Shown here piece after piece: positions 27,854-34,993 of a stretch of 64,000 nucleotides of DNA. A model generated the notes under the pieces. The model had not been told where the DNA came from, did no database searches, and worked only from the letters and a program-made list of their open reading frames with translations. This stretch comes from Phycisphaeraceae bacterium (lineage in GTDB: Bacteria; Planctomycetota; Phycisphaerae; Phycisphaerales; Phycisphaeraceae), in the NCBI GenBank assembly GCA_029260595.1, contig JAJDCY010000013.1, forward strand, positions 1-64,000, in the 5' to 3' direction. Position numbers and translations under genes: made by a program. How positions within the stretch are numbered: position 1 is the first letter of the stretch; every line of letters starts with the position of its first letter.

Positions 27854-27941
27854 CGGAGAGGGTGGGATTCGAACCCACGGTGACGCATAACGCCACACCG
27901 GTTTTCGAGACCGGCACCTTAAACCGCTCGGACACCTCTCC
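27854..27941 (-). tRNA. tRNA-Ser (anticodon CGA)
   Basis: 88 nt on the minus strand: acceptor GGAGAGG pairing with CCTCTCC, discriminator G (typical for serine tRNA), D-arm, anticodon stem CCGGT/ACCGG around loop CTCGAAA (anticodon CGA, reads UCG), a long class II variable arm, T-arm GTGGGTTCGAATCCCAC. CCA is not encoded. A TTGACA lies about 55 bp upstream of the 5' end with a weaker -10 (ACGATA region). The T-arm-containing half is repeated at 14859-14917. Confidence 0.95.
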
Positions 27942-28082
27942 AAACACTGTTCACCAGCAACGGCTATCGTTCCAAACACACTCTATACTGTCAACCGATC
28001 ATGTCACGGCTCGGCTAAGATCGGCCAGCCGTGTCGCCGCGGCGACGGGCGCGTCACCGAGCATGCCCAGGAGACTATCGTC

Positions 28083-28445
28083 ATGACCCAATCAACCACT
28101 ACATTCCAACCCGGGCAACGCGTGTTGGTCACGCAACAAATCCCCCAGCGGGACGAGTCGTGGTCGACGCGGATCGAAGGAACCGTGGTCCGCTACGAAC
28201 AAGCCAAGACCGGGTCGTGGTACGCCCACTCCAAAGACGACAAGCTCTGGCTCGATCGGCTGGTGCTAAAAACGGACGACGGCGAGATCGTCGACTGCTC
28301 GCTCGACGAATACACAAGCATCCAGACCCTCGCCCAGCCCGTGGCGGATGAGTCAGAGGCGGCGACGCCGGATGCGGATGATGCGGAAAACCAACAGCCC
28401 GCAGACGACCCAGATCCCGCAGCCGACACAGCCGCTACGCCGTGA
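28083..28445 (+). CDS. Small hypothetical protein with acidic Pro/Ala-rich tail
   Basis: 120 residues; I do not recognise a named family. Residues 1-80 look like a small beta-rich domain (FQPGQRVLVTQQIPQRD, IEGTVVRYEQAKTGSWYAHSKDDKLWLDRLVLKT), of the kind found in SH3-like or translation-associated folds, and the last 40 residues are an acidic, low-complexity Ala/Asp/Pro tail. CAGGAGAC sits nine bases before the ATG, a good ribosome binding site for this genome, which supports it as a real gene. Transcribed away from the tRNA-Ser gene and followed by a hairpin, so probably monocistronic. Similar short proteins occur in other planctomycetes as far as I recall, but that is not checked here. Confidence 0.75.
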   Translation: MTQSTTTFQPGQRVLVTQQIPQRDESWSTRIEGTVVRYEQAKTGSWYAHSKDDKLWLDRLVLKTDDGEIVDCSLDEYTSIQTLAQPVADESEAATPDADDAENQQPADDPDPAADTAATP

Positions 28446-28448
28446 TCC

Positions 28449-28474
28449 GATGCATCGTTCATCGGCGATGCGTC
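28449..28474 (+). terminator. Hairpin downstream of the small hypothetical gene
   Basis: GATGCATCG and CGATGCGTC form a 9-bp stem with one G-U pair and an 8-nt loop, four bases after the stop codon. There is no U-run, so it is either a weak terminator or a 3'-end structure separating this gene from the sigma-54 peptide array. Confidence 0.4.
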
Positions 28475-28613
28475 GAATCCACACTGCCTGGCCCCTCCGC
28501 GACCGTCACGATACCCAGACCGCACAAACCCACCTCGGCTCTGTGACAACATAGCTCGCCCAAACACCTTTTGACACGCTGCTTACAGGCGTATTCGCGG
28601 TCTCTGATCGCGC

Positions 28614-28629
28614 TGGCACAGCCGTTGCA
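28614..28629 (+). promoter_or_regulatory. Sigma-54 promoter of micropeptide gene 1
   Basis: TGGCAC-AGCCG-TTGCA: the -24 GG (28615-28616) and -12 GC (28627-28628) are separated by exactly 10 bases, as sigma-54 requires. The predicted start of transcription is near 28640, two bases before the ATG. A GCTTAC 33 bp upstream is shared with copy 2. Confidence 0.75.
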
Positions 28630-28641
28630 ATTTCGTCGGGC

Positions 28642-28746
28642 ATGACGCAACTCGCCCACACGACGGTCGGCCTCATCACGACCAACCGCTCGTTCAGCGT
28701 CAAGACGATCGGCATGGCCGTGCTGACGTTCATCGCGATGTGCTAG
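28642..28746 (+). CDS. Micropeptide 1 of the sigma-54 array (34 aa)
   Basis: Reads MTQLAHTTVGLITTNRSF then SVKTIGMAVLTFIAMC and a TAG stop. It shares length, the R-S-F-x-V-K-T-I core, a hydrophobic C-terminal third and the terminal Met-Cys with copies 2 and 3, although many codons differ (for example TCG against AGC for Ser, ACG against ACC for Thr). That pattern, protein kept while DNA changes, argues for real coding. There is no ribosome binding site; the sigma-54 promoter's GC lies 14 nt before the ATG, so the message would be leaderless. The peptide is cationic in the middle and hydrophobic at the end, so it could sit in a membrane or be exported. No known family recognised. Confidence 0.6.
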   Translation: MTQLAHTTVGLITTNRSFSVKTIGMAVLTFIAMC

Positions 28747-28832
28747 AGCGGATGATCCTGAGTCCCCCGCGTAGTCACAGCCCCGCACAGATGTCGCGCC
28801 GCAACAACGTATGCGCTTAGGTTGTTGGCTTC

Positions 28833-28909
28833 GCGGCGTTAATCGTTACAACCCCCCTTGCGACCCCGACCCGACGCCGCCATCTAATTAATTTTGAAAC
28901 AATCGCTTA
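28833..28909 (+). promoter_or_regulatory. Candidate enhancer (activator-binding) blocks of micropeptide gene 2
   Basis: GCGGCGTTAATCGTTACAAC (28833-28852) starts 104 bp, and AAACAATCGCTTA (28897-28909) 40 bp, upstream of the -24 element. Both occur before copy 3 at exactly the same distances. Each contains AATCG followed by TTA, perhaps a shared half-site. Position fits a bacterial enhancer-binding protein acting on the sigma-54 promoter. Confidence 0.55.
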
Positions 28910-28936
28910 CGAGATATTTTCTCGGCACGTACGCAA

Positions 28937-28952
28937 TGGCACAAACCTTGCA
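28937..28952 (+). promoter_or_regulatory. Sigma-54 promoter of micropeptide gene 2
   Basis: TGGCAC-AAACC-TTGCA with GG (28938-28939) and GC (28950-28951) exactly 10 bases apart. Predicted transcription start about 28963, two bases before the ATG at 28965. Confidence 0.8.
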
Positions 28953-28964
28953 ATAACCCTTAAC

Positions 28965-29066
28965 ATGACACGCATCGCCAACAACATCACGATGATCGCC
29001 GCCAGCCGCAGCTTCGGCGTCAAGACCATCGCCACCGCCATCATGATCTTCGCCGCGATGTGCTAG
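28965..29066 (+). CDS. Micropeptide 2 of the sigma-54 array (33 aa)
   Basis: Reads MTRIANNITMIAASRSF then GVKTIATAIMIFAAMC and TAG. Net positive (Arg3, Arg15, Lys20) with a hydrophobic C-terminal helix of about 13 residues and a final Cys. The amino-acid sequence is identical to that of copy 3, and the DNA differs at one silent position. No Shine-Dalgarno; translation would start two bases from the 5' end. Possible roles are a membrane-active peptide, an exported signal or pheromone precursor, or a small membrane-protein regulator; the sequence does not decide. The last residue being Cys raises the chance of a disulfide or lipid link. Confidence 0.65.
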   Translation: MTRIANNITMIAASRSFGVKTIATAIMIFAAMC

Positions 29067-29158
29067 ACCGAAACACCCGCGATCGGTACGCCAGATCGCT
29101 GATCGAAAGCCTCATGTTGTCGCACCGCCACCACAGGGTGGGCGGGCGCGATCGGTTT

Positions 29159-29235
29159 GCGGCGTTAATCGTTACAACCGCCCTTTCGCCCCCGGCTTAA
29201 CACCAGCCTCTAATCACTTGTAAAACAATCGCTTA
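29159..29235 (+). promoter_or_regulatory. Candidate enhancer blocks of micropeptide gene 3
   Basis: The same two blocks as before copy 2, GCGGCGTTAATCGTTACAAC at 29159-29178 and AAACAATCGCTTA at 29223-29235, again 104 and 40 bp upstream of TGGCAC. Flanking sequence differs, so the blocks and the spacing are what is kept. Confidence 0.55.
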
Positions 29236-29262
29236 AGCGGTAATTTTGCGTTGTGCTCGCAA

Positions 29263-29278
29263 TGGCACGAGCATTGCA
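29263..29278 (+). promoter_or_regulatory. Sigma-54 promoter of micropeptide gene 3
   Basis: TGGCACG-AGCA-TTGCA, a full match to the consensus, GG (29264-29265) and GC (29276-29277) 10 bases apart. Predicted start of transcription about 29289; ATG at 29291. Confidence 0.82.
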
Positions 29279-29290
29279 ATAACCCTTAAC

Positions 29291-29392
29291 ATGACACGCA
29301 TCGCCAACAACATCACAATGATCGCCGCCAGCCGCAGCTTCGGCGTCAAGACCATCGCCACCGCCATCATGATCTTCGCCGCGATGTGCTAG
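29291..29392 (+). CDS. Micropeptide 3 of the sigma-54 array (33 aa)
   Basis: Encodes the same peptide as copy 2 (one silent difference, ACA for ACG at the Thr of NNITM). The GC of its promoter is again exactly 14 bases before the ATG. It is the last copy; 71 bp further on the VOC-protein gene ends from the other strand. No terminator hairpin is evident between, so copies may be read through. Confidence 0.65.
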   Translation: MTRIANNITMIAASRSFGVKTIATAIMIFAAMC

Positions 29393-29463
29393 ACCGCACC
29401 ACCGCTCGCAACTCGACTCAACTCACCCAGCCTCGCGGCAAACCCCCTAAATTAACAACCCGC

Positions 29464-29913
29464 TCAGCACCCCGGTGTCTTAGCCGGGTCGAAGTCGGCC
29501 ACGTTCGTCGCCAGCGTCCAGCCGTACCCGTCCGGGTCCTCGACGGTCCCCATGCGGTCACCCCAGAACATAGTCTCCGGCTCGGTCTTGGCGGTGCAAC
29601 CGGCGTCGACGGCCCGCTTGAACGCCGCGTCGACGTCGTCCACATAGAAGTACAGCCCGAGCGGGCACTCCGCACCGCTGTTGGCCGGGGTCTTGGTGGT
29701 GCAGCCGAACGCCCCTTCCTTGCCGAACATGATCACCATGTCATGCCAACGGACCTCACCATGCACCGGCTGCCCATCGGGGCCGGGCATCGTCATGCTT
29801 TTTTCAAACCCGAACGCCTTCTCATAGAAGTCAGCCGCGGCCGCGACATCTCGGACAGTCAGGTACGGGGAAAGCCAAGGCATGTTGGGCGGGCACGGGG
29901 GTCGTTTGGCCAT
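29464..29913 (-). CDS. VOC family (glyoxalase/bleomycin-resistance-like, PhnB-type) protein
   Basis: 149 residues forming one vicinal-oxygen-chelate unit pair: SPYLTVRDVAAAADFYEKAFGFE at the start, VRWHDMVIMFG, the glyoxalase-type LYFYVDDVDAAFKRAVDAG, and EDPDGYGWTLATN at the end. This is the PhnB/YbaJ-like single-domain form, whose substrates are usually unknown. GGAGGATC lies 4-11 bases before the ATG, one of the best ribosome binding sites in the window. It stands alone between the micropeptide array and rimO. Confidence 0.85.
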   Translation of the reverse strand: MAKRPPCPPNMPWLSPYLTVRDVAAAADFYEKAFGFEKSMTMPGPDGQPVHGEVRWHDMVIMFGKEGAFGCTTKTPANSGAECPLGLYFYVDDVDAAFKRAVDAGCTAKTEPETMFWGDRMGTVEDPDGYGWTLATNVADFDPAKTPGC

Positions 29914-30077
29914 CGGGATCCTCCATCAGCATCGCAGGGATTGACCTGCTGGGATTGTGTTTCGCCCGCAGCCGATCACCATGAATCAGGCCCGCAAGGC
30001 GACCGGGAAACAACGATGTGTATGGTAACGCAGCGGCGACCCGGACTATTCCTACCCCGTCCTACCGCCACCGCTTA

Positions 30078-31625
30078 TCATGGTGCGGCGTCGGCTAGGC
30101 GGTTGGGTGAGTTGACTGTGATGACCGGAAGCGCGACCGACCCACCCGCCGACTGCGACTGCGGCTTGGCGATCAGGTCGTAGCCGTCCGCTTCGACGAC
30201 TTCGCAGCGGACCAACTCGCCCGGCGATAGCGGCTCATCGCTGTCGATGTAGGTCACGCCGTCAATCTGCGGGGCCTGGTGGTACGCACGGCCGACGTAG
30301 CGGTTGTCCTCGCTATCGATCCCGTCAACCAGGACGTCGCAAGTTGCTCGGTCATCAGCCAATCGTTCGTTGCGGGCAAAGGCGACTTGTTGCTGAGCGA
30401 GCATCAGTTCGTCAAGGCGTTCGACGACGACCTCGGGGTCGACGGCCTGACCGTCGGTGTGCTGGGTGCCGGCCGGGGTGCCGGGCTCGGGTGAGTATGG
30501 GAACACCCCCATGGCCTCAAACCCGGCGGCGCGGACGAAATCGACCAGCTCGCGGTGGTCGGCGTCGGTTTCGCCGGGGTACCCGGTGATAAACGTGGTG
30601 CGTATGGCGATCCCATTGACCCGTGTGCGCAGCTTGCCGAGCAGCGTCTCGATCAGCGAACGCGACGTCCGCCTGCGCATCTGATCGAGTATGCGGTCGT
30701 TGATGTGCTGCAGGGGCATGTCGATGTACTTGACGACGCTGGACAGCCTGGCGATCGCGTCGATCATCGCGTCGGTGAACGTCGATGGGTACGCGTACAT
30801 CAGCCGCAGCCAACCGGCGCCGGGGCCGAGGGCGGACGCGGCTTCGCGGTCGAGTTCTTCGAGCAAACCGGTCAGACCCGGTGCATATCCGATGTCGTCC
30901 CCGTAGCTGGTCGTGTCCTGGCCGATCAGGTTCAGCTCGAACGCCCCGTCCGCGATCAGCTCGCGCGCCTCGGCCAAGATGCGCTGCGGCGGCTTGGACC
31001 GCATCTTGCCGCGGATCGACGGGATCGTGCAAAACGAGCAGTTCTGATTGCACCCCTCGCTGACGCGCAGGTAGGCGTAGTGGCGCGGGGTCAGGCGCAG
31101 GCGGCCTGTGTCGTCCTCGTGATACCCGACAGGCGCCGCATCGGGTCGCGACTGGCGTGCGATCGCGTCGTTGGCGGCGATGCTCGAATAGACCGGCAGC
31201 GGTGTGTTGCTCGTGCTAGTCGATGAAGTATCTGATTGATCGGCGCCCGTCACGGCGCACACGATGCGGTCGCGATCGAACACACCGATCAGCGCATCAA
31301 CTTCGGGACACCAATCGAGCAGCTTGGCGCGGTGGCGCTGCACGAGGCAACCGGCCACGATCAGCCGCTTGCACCCGCCGTCGGATTTGAACCCGGCGGC
31401 GCGGCGGATCTCGTCGAGCGATTCCTGCTTGGACGCTTCGAGGAACCCGCAGGTATTGATGACGATCGCATCCGCTTGGGACTCATCCGAAACAGGCACA
31501 AGCCCGCCCTCGGCGAGCAGGCCGAGCATCTTTTCGGAGTCAACCAGATTCTTCGGGCACCCCAGGCTGACCAGGGCGACCGTCGTGATCGGGTCGGCTT
31601 GCGATGGAGGTGCGTTGTGGGTCAT
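30078..31625 (-). CDS. rimO: Ribosomal protein S12 methylthiotransferase RimO
   Basis: 515 residues. RimO is a radical-SAM enzyme that methylthiolates the conserved Asp of ribosomal protein S12. Visible: the UPF0004 domain (VALVSLGCPKNLVDSEKMLGLL, VINTCGFLEASKQES, VAGCLVQR with its three Cys), the radical-SAM CxxxCxxC in SEGCNQNCSFCTIPSIRG, the LNLIGQDTTSYG motif, and a C-terminal TRAM domain (LVDGIDSEDNRYVGRAYHQAP). It is about 70 residues longer than usual, largely because of a Ser/Thr-rich insertion between the two N-terminal domains (around SDTSSTSTSNTPLP). Faces the Kelch gene across a 118-bp divergent gap. Confidence 0.94.
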   Translation of the reverse strand: MTHNAPPSQADPITTVALVSLGCPKNLVDSEKMLGLLAEGGLVPVSDESQADAIVINTCGFLEASKQESLDEIRRAAGFKSDGGCKRLIVAGCLVQRHRAKLLDWCPEVDALIGVFDRDRIVCAVTGADQSDTSSTSTSNTPLPVYSSIAANDAIARQSRPDAAPVGYHEDDTGRLRLTPRHYAYLRVSEGCNQNCSFCTIPSIRGKMRSKPPQRILAEARELIADGAFELNLIGQDTTSYGDDIGYAPGLTGLLEELDREAASALGPGAGWLRLMYAYPSTFTDAMIDAIARLSSVVKYIDMPLQHINDRILDQMRRRTSRSLIETLLGKLRTRVNGIAIRTTFITGYPGETDADHRELVDFVRAAGFEAMGVFPYSPEPGTPAGTQHTDGQAVDPEVVVERLDELMLAQQQVAFARNERLADDRATCDVLVDGIDSEDNRYVGRAYHQAPQIDGVTYIDSDEPLSPGELVRCEVVEADGYDLIAKPQSQSAGGSVALPVITVNSPNRLADAAP

Positions 31626-31743
31626 GCCTTGGGAATTACCTATCGAACACGGTATCTTAGCGATTTAAGCGGATTTAGGCGAACAGGCTGCGGGATGATC
31701 GACCCAACCGGCAACCGGCGGCGTCTGCCCAACGGAGTGTGTG

Positions 31744-32934
31744 ATGCGGATCGCTTCATGGATGATCGGCGTGGTGATCGTCGCGGCGGCCGGCGTGCGG
31801 GCCGAATCAGCCAATCAGGTCCGGTGGCACGGGCTGGCGGATATGCCGGTCGGCGTGTTCGTTGCGGCAGCCAGCCGCACCGCAAATACAGTCGTGGTGA
31901 CCGGCGGGATCACCCAGGGCGGGACGGCGTCCGATCTAGTCCAATCGCTTGACCTCAAATCCGGGATGTGGACTGCGGCGTTGCGTCTCAAACACGGACG
32001 CCGCGCGCACGCTCAGGTCACGCTGGCTGATGGGCGGATTCTGGTGGTCGGTGGGGAAACCGGCACTCGGCCGGGCGAGTTCGACGCGACGACGAGTTGC
32101 GAGTTGATCGACCTGTCCGCCAATCGCGTTGATGAAGTCGAACCGTTAGGAAAACCCGCGAAGCGCCCGACCGCGCACCTGCTCAGCGACGGACGCGTTG
32201 TGGTGATCGCGGGCAAGGCCGCGAGTGTCTTCGATCCGGCGTCATGCCGTTGGGTCAAACAGATTTCGCTGCATCATTCTCGCAAAGGCCACGCATCGGT
32301 GTTGCTGCCCGGTAGCGACCGTGTATTGATCGTTGGCGGGATGCGCAGTGCCAGCATGGAGGTTGTTGACATGCGCGCCGGGGATTCGATTCTCCTTGAA
32401 GCATCGCTGCCAACCCGGATGGACGACATGCCCGTCGTTGCATTGGATACGGACCGTGCAATCGTGCTCGGCGGGCAGGACTCGCAAACCGGGCGCACAA
32501 CCGATCGGACGTGGATCGTCGATCTGGCAGGGCTGGGGGAACCGGCAGAACCGGGGCGCGGCTCGGTCACCGATGGGCCGCGCCTAGGCATCACCGGCGG
32601 TGTGGCCGACCACGTCGCGATCAGGATCGGCCGGTGGATCGTGATCGCCGGCGGCGAGACGGAGCAAGGCGGGCGCGATCGCGAGTTGGCGACTTCGCGG
32701 CTGCTCGACTGCGAGACCATGGCGGTGTGGTCGCTGCCACCGATGATGGTCGCGCATGACGACGCGGTCGCGGTGCGGGTCGATCAATCGGCGCTGGTCA
32801 TCGGCGGGTACCGCGTCGGCACGCCGGGGCTGATCGGCGTGTGGACGGGCGCGCGAGCGCCGATCGCGGTGCGACAGGTCGAGCGGCTGGAGTTGCCGAC
32901 CGCGGCGGCGGGCCAGGACGGCTCGAGTCGTTGA
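31744..32934 (+). CDS. Exported Kelch-repeat protein
   Basis: 396 residues. A signal peptide (MRIASWMIGVVIVAAAGVRA-E) precedes about five Kelch-type repeats with the usual diglycine turns and R-G-H/A-R spacing: VVTGGITQGG, RRAHAQVTLADGRILVVGGE, RPTAHLLSDGRVVVIAG, RKGHASVLLPGSDRVLIVGGM, AIVLGGQDSQTGR, WIVIAGGETEQGG, ALVIGGYRVG. These fold as a beta-propeller and commonly bind partners or sugars; no catalytic residues can be assigned. The ATG at 31744 is preferred over the GTG just before it because ACGGAGTG then lies at a normal distance. Expected in the periplasm or outside the cell. Confidence 0.82.
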   Translation: MRIASWMIGVVIVAAAGVRAESANQVRWHGLADMPVGVFVAAASRTANTVVVTGGITQGGTASDLVQSLDLKSGMWTAALRLKHGRRAHAQVTLADGRILVVGGETGTRPGEFDATTSCELIDLSANRVDEVEPLGKPAKRPTAHLLSDGRVVVIAGKAASVFDPASCRWVKQISLHHSRKGHASVLLPGSDRVLIVGGMRSASMEVVDMRAGDSILLEASLPTRMDDMPVVALDTDRAIVLGGQDSQTGRTTDRTWIVDLAGLGEPAEPGRGSVTDGPRLGITGGVADHVAIRIGRWIVIAGGETEQGGRDRELATSRLLDCETMAVWSLPPMMVAHDDAVAVRVDQSALVIGGYRVGTPGLIGVWTGARAPIAVRQVERLELPTAAAGQDGSSR

Positions 32935-33033
32935 CGATGCCGCTCGGGGAGTCTTAGATTAGGATTCATCAGCCGGCCTGTGGATGAGGCCGTCGCCGTG
33001 TCGGCCCCTGTTTCTCTGACGCTCGGAGCCCGG

Positions 33034-33936
33034 ATGCCCAGTCAGTCGCAGCGAAAAAAGCGATCGAACTTTCGGCGGTTTTTCTTTCGCGGTCTTGCGA
33101 TCCTCCTGCCGAGCATCCTCACGATCTGGATCCTGATGGCTGCCTACGGGTTTGTGCAGCAGAAAATCGCACAGCCGATCAACACAGGCGTGCGCGAATC
33201 GATCCTCTGGGTGTCGCCCTGGCCGACGGTCTTGGCTGAGCGAGTCGAGGATCACAAAAAAGTCATCCGCGCGGACAATCAGCGGCTGGCGGCGTGGGAG
33301 GCGGCCGGGGGCGAGTCCAACCCGCTGTGGGCGAAACGCGACGCCCGGCGAGCGGTGCTCGAACAGTGGTGGAACAAAAATAGCGTGCTGCTGGACCTGA
33401 TCGGACTGATGATCGCGGTGGTTGCGATCTACATTGTTGGTGCGTTCCTCGGGAGTTTGATTGGACGCAAATTGGTCTCCCGCGGCGAGGGCGTGCTCAA
33501 GAAAGTCCCCCTGATCGGCCAGGTCTACCCCTCGGTGAAACAGGTGACCGACTTCCTGGTCGGGTCCGATGACAAGCCGATCCGGTTCAGCAGAGTCGTG
33601 GCCGTCGAGTACCCGCGCAAAGGCCTGTGGTCCATTGGGCTGGTCACCGGCGACACGATGCGGACCATCGCCGAAAACACCGGGGGCGACTGCATCACGG
33701 TGTTCGTGCCCAGCTCGCCAACACCGTTTACAGGTTACGTGGTGACCGTGCCGCGATCGGATACGATAGTCCTGCCCGTGACGATCGAGGAGGCGCTGCG
33801 GTTTACCGTCAGCGGGGGCGTGATCGTCCCGGCCACGCAGCAGGTCGGCCGGAAGGTGGCGGTCGATGAAGTGGCCGTCGACGGGATTGCGGACAAGGCG
33901 GTTACCAGTGGCCCGGACGAGCCGCCCGCATCGTAG
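33034..33936 (+). CDS. DUF502 family membrane protein
   Basis: 300 residues from the ATG at 33034, chosen for CGGAG seven bases upstream; an ATG at 32980 is possible but gives an unlikely leader. A basic start (KKRSNFRRFFFRG) is followed by a first membrane helix (LAILLPSILTIWILMAAYGFV) and a second near residues 115-140 (LIGLMIAVVAIYIVGAFLGS). The DUF502 motifs VPLIGQVYPSVKQVTDFL and VAVEYPRKGLWSIGLVTG then FVPSSPTPFTGYVVTVPR are clear. Function unknown in bacteria; plant relatives are involved in endocytic trafficking. An insertion of about 50 residues lies between the two helices. It precedes hpf by 55 bp. Confidence 0.88.
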   Translation: MPSQSQRKKRSNFRRFFFRGLAILLPSILTIWILMAAYGFVQQKIAQPINTGVRESILWVSPWPTVLAERVEDHKKVIRADNQRLAAWEAAGGESNPLWAKRDARRAVLEQWWNKNSVLLDLIGLMIAVVAIYIVGAFLGSLIGRKLVSRGEGVLKKVPLIGQVYPSVKQVTDFLVGSDDKPIRFSRVVAVEYPRKGLWSIGLVTGDTMRTIAENTGGDCITVFVPSSPTPFTGYVVTVPRSDTIVLPVTIEEALRFTVSGGVIVPATQQVGRKVAVDEVAVDGIADKAVTSGPDEPPAS

Positions 33937-33991
33937 ATCAACCTCGGATGCCACCGCCGGCGCGACGGCATCCCCAGACGGAGTACCACCG

Positions 33992-34294
33992 ATGGAAATT
34001 ACTGTGACGGGGAGACACATGGAGATCACCGAGCCGATCCGCCAGTATGCCCAAGAGAAGGTGGGCAAGCTGCCACGCTACTTCGACCGCGTGCAGGCCA
34101 TCGACGTGATCGCCGTGAAGGTGGACCGCAACCACGAGCTCGAGGTGATCGTCCGTGCCGAAAAAACCGATCCATTCATCTGCAGGATCACCGGCCCCGA
34201 CCTTTACGCCTGCATCGATGAAGCCGTCAACAAGCTCGAACGGCAACTGACCGACCACAAGGACAAGCTGCGCAACCGAAAACACAATGTCTAA
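33992..34294 (+). CDS. hpf: Ribosome hibernation-promoting factor, short form
   Basis: 100 residues covering one HPF/RaiA domain: MEITVTGRHMEITEPIRQY, the VKLxRYFDRVQAIDVI-like KLPRYFDRVQAIDVIAVKV, then DLYACIDEAVNKLERQL and a basic tail. It binds the 30S decoding centre and shuts down idle ribosomes. Short-form proteins lack the dimerising C-terminal domain. GGAG lies nine bases before the ATG. In proteobacteria hpf sits between rpoN and ptsN; here the hpf-ptsN pairing is kept (ptsN 105 bp on) without rpoN in the window. Confidence 0.93.
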   Translation: MEITVTGRHMEITEPIRQYAQEKVGKLPRYFDRVQAIDVIAVKVDRNHELEVIVRAEKTDPFICRITGPDLYACIDEAVNKLERQLTDHKDKLRNRKHNV

Positions 34295-34399
34295 GAGCGG
34301 CGGGCCACGGTGCCGGGATCGGGCGGCGGCGATGGGGTATGATGCCCGGCCGCGGTAAGTAGTCGGTGGGTGACACTATTCGAGAAGGCAATCTGACTT

Positions 34400-34876
34400 A
34401 TGAAACTCCTTGATTTTATCCGGCCCGAAGCGATCGTTCCGCAGTTGGCCAGCACCGATCGTGACGGGGTGCTCAGCGAGTTGGTCGACGGGCTGATCAA
34501 AGCCAAAGCCGCCCCCCCGGAACTGCGCGACGAGCTGCTCGCCATGATCATCGACCGCGAGACCAAGGGGTCCACCGGTTTTGGCAAAGGCGTGGCCGTC
34601 CCCCACGTCAAGCACCCCACGGTCCAGACCATGGCCGCCGCTGTCGGGATCAGCCAGGCCGGCGTCGATTTCAACGCGTTAGATAAGCTGCCGGTATTCA
34701 CGGTCGTGTTGCTGCTGAGCCCCGAGAACCAGCCCGACCAACACCTGCAGGCGATGGAAAATATCTTCTCGAACCTGCAGAAGGACGCATTCAGACGGTT
34801 CCTACGCCAGTCGACCACGGCTGAGCAGGTGCTGGACACCCTCCAGGACGCCGACAGCCAACACCTGTATGGATAG
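34400..34876 (+). CDS. ptsN: PTS IIA-like nitrogen-regulatory protein PtsN
   Basis: 158 residues of the EIIA-fructose/Ntr type. The phosphorylated histidine is His69 in GFGKGVAVPHVKHP, and RETKGSTGFG upstream is part of the family signature. PtsN receives phosphate from HPr/NPr and controls processes such as K+ uptake and sigma-54-linked genes rather than carrying a sugar. It lies between hpf and an HPr gene, with no sugar permease nearby, so a regulatory nitrogen-PTS role fits. AGAAGG lies 10 bases before the ATG. Confidence 0.93.
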   Translation: MKLLDFIRPEAIVPQLASTDRDGVLSELVDGLIKAKAAPPELRDELLAMIIDRETKGSTGFGKGVAVPHVKHPTVQTMAAAVGISQAGVDFNALDKLPVFTVVLLLSPENQPDQHLQAMENIFSNLQKDAFRRFLRQSTTAEQVLDTLQDADSQHLYG

Positions 34877-34993
34877 TCGACGCCACGCCGGATTCTTGCA
34901 ACCCCTGATCGGGGTGGTGCCGGCGTCGAATCACCAACGCCACCCCCTTGAGGGCTCGCCCACTCGTGAACCGCAACTCATGGAACGGACACC

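Larger units (their letters stand above)
28833..29066 (+). repeat. Tandem repeat unit A (enhancer blocks, promoter and micropeptide 2)
   Basis: This 234-bp unit is repeated 326 bp downstream at 29159-29392. Conserved parts are the block at 28833-28853, a second block at 28897-28909, the sigma-54 promoter and the coding region; the DNA between them has diverged strongly. Conserved islands in diverged DNA point to selection on those islands rather than a recent copy, except in the coding part, which is 101 of 102 bases identical. Confidence 0.75.
29159..29392 (+). repeat. Tandem repeat unit B (enhancer blocks, promoter and micropeptide 3)
   Basis: Second copy of the 234-bp unit at 28833-29066, in direct orientation with a 92-bp spacer between the two. 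Confidence 0.75.

Noticed and set aside
14859..27941. Active mobile element between the tRNA-Ser copies
   Set aside because: No integrase, excisionase, transposase or phage gene was found; only the repeat geometry remains, reported as a possible old island.
27556..28086. Several open frames across the tRNA-Ser region
   Set aside because: Their recognisable strings (VGFEPT on one strand, RGFESHPL on the other) are translations of the tRNA T-arm, a well-known false-gene pattern.
28965..29392. Reading the micropeptide repeat as a simple tandem duplication without function
   Set aside because: DNA between the conserved blocks has diverged while promoter, enhancer blocks, spacing and peptide are kept, which a neutral duplication would not show.
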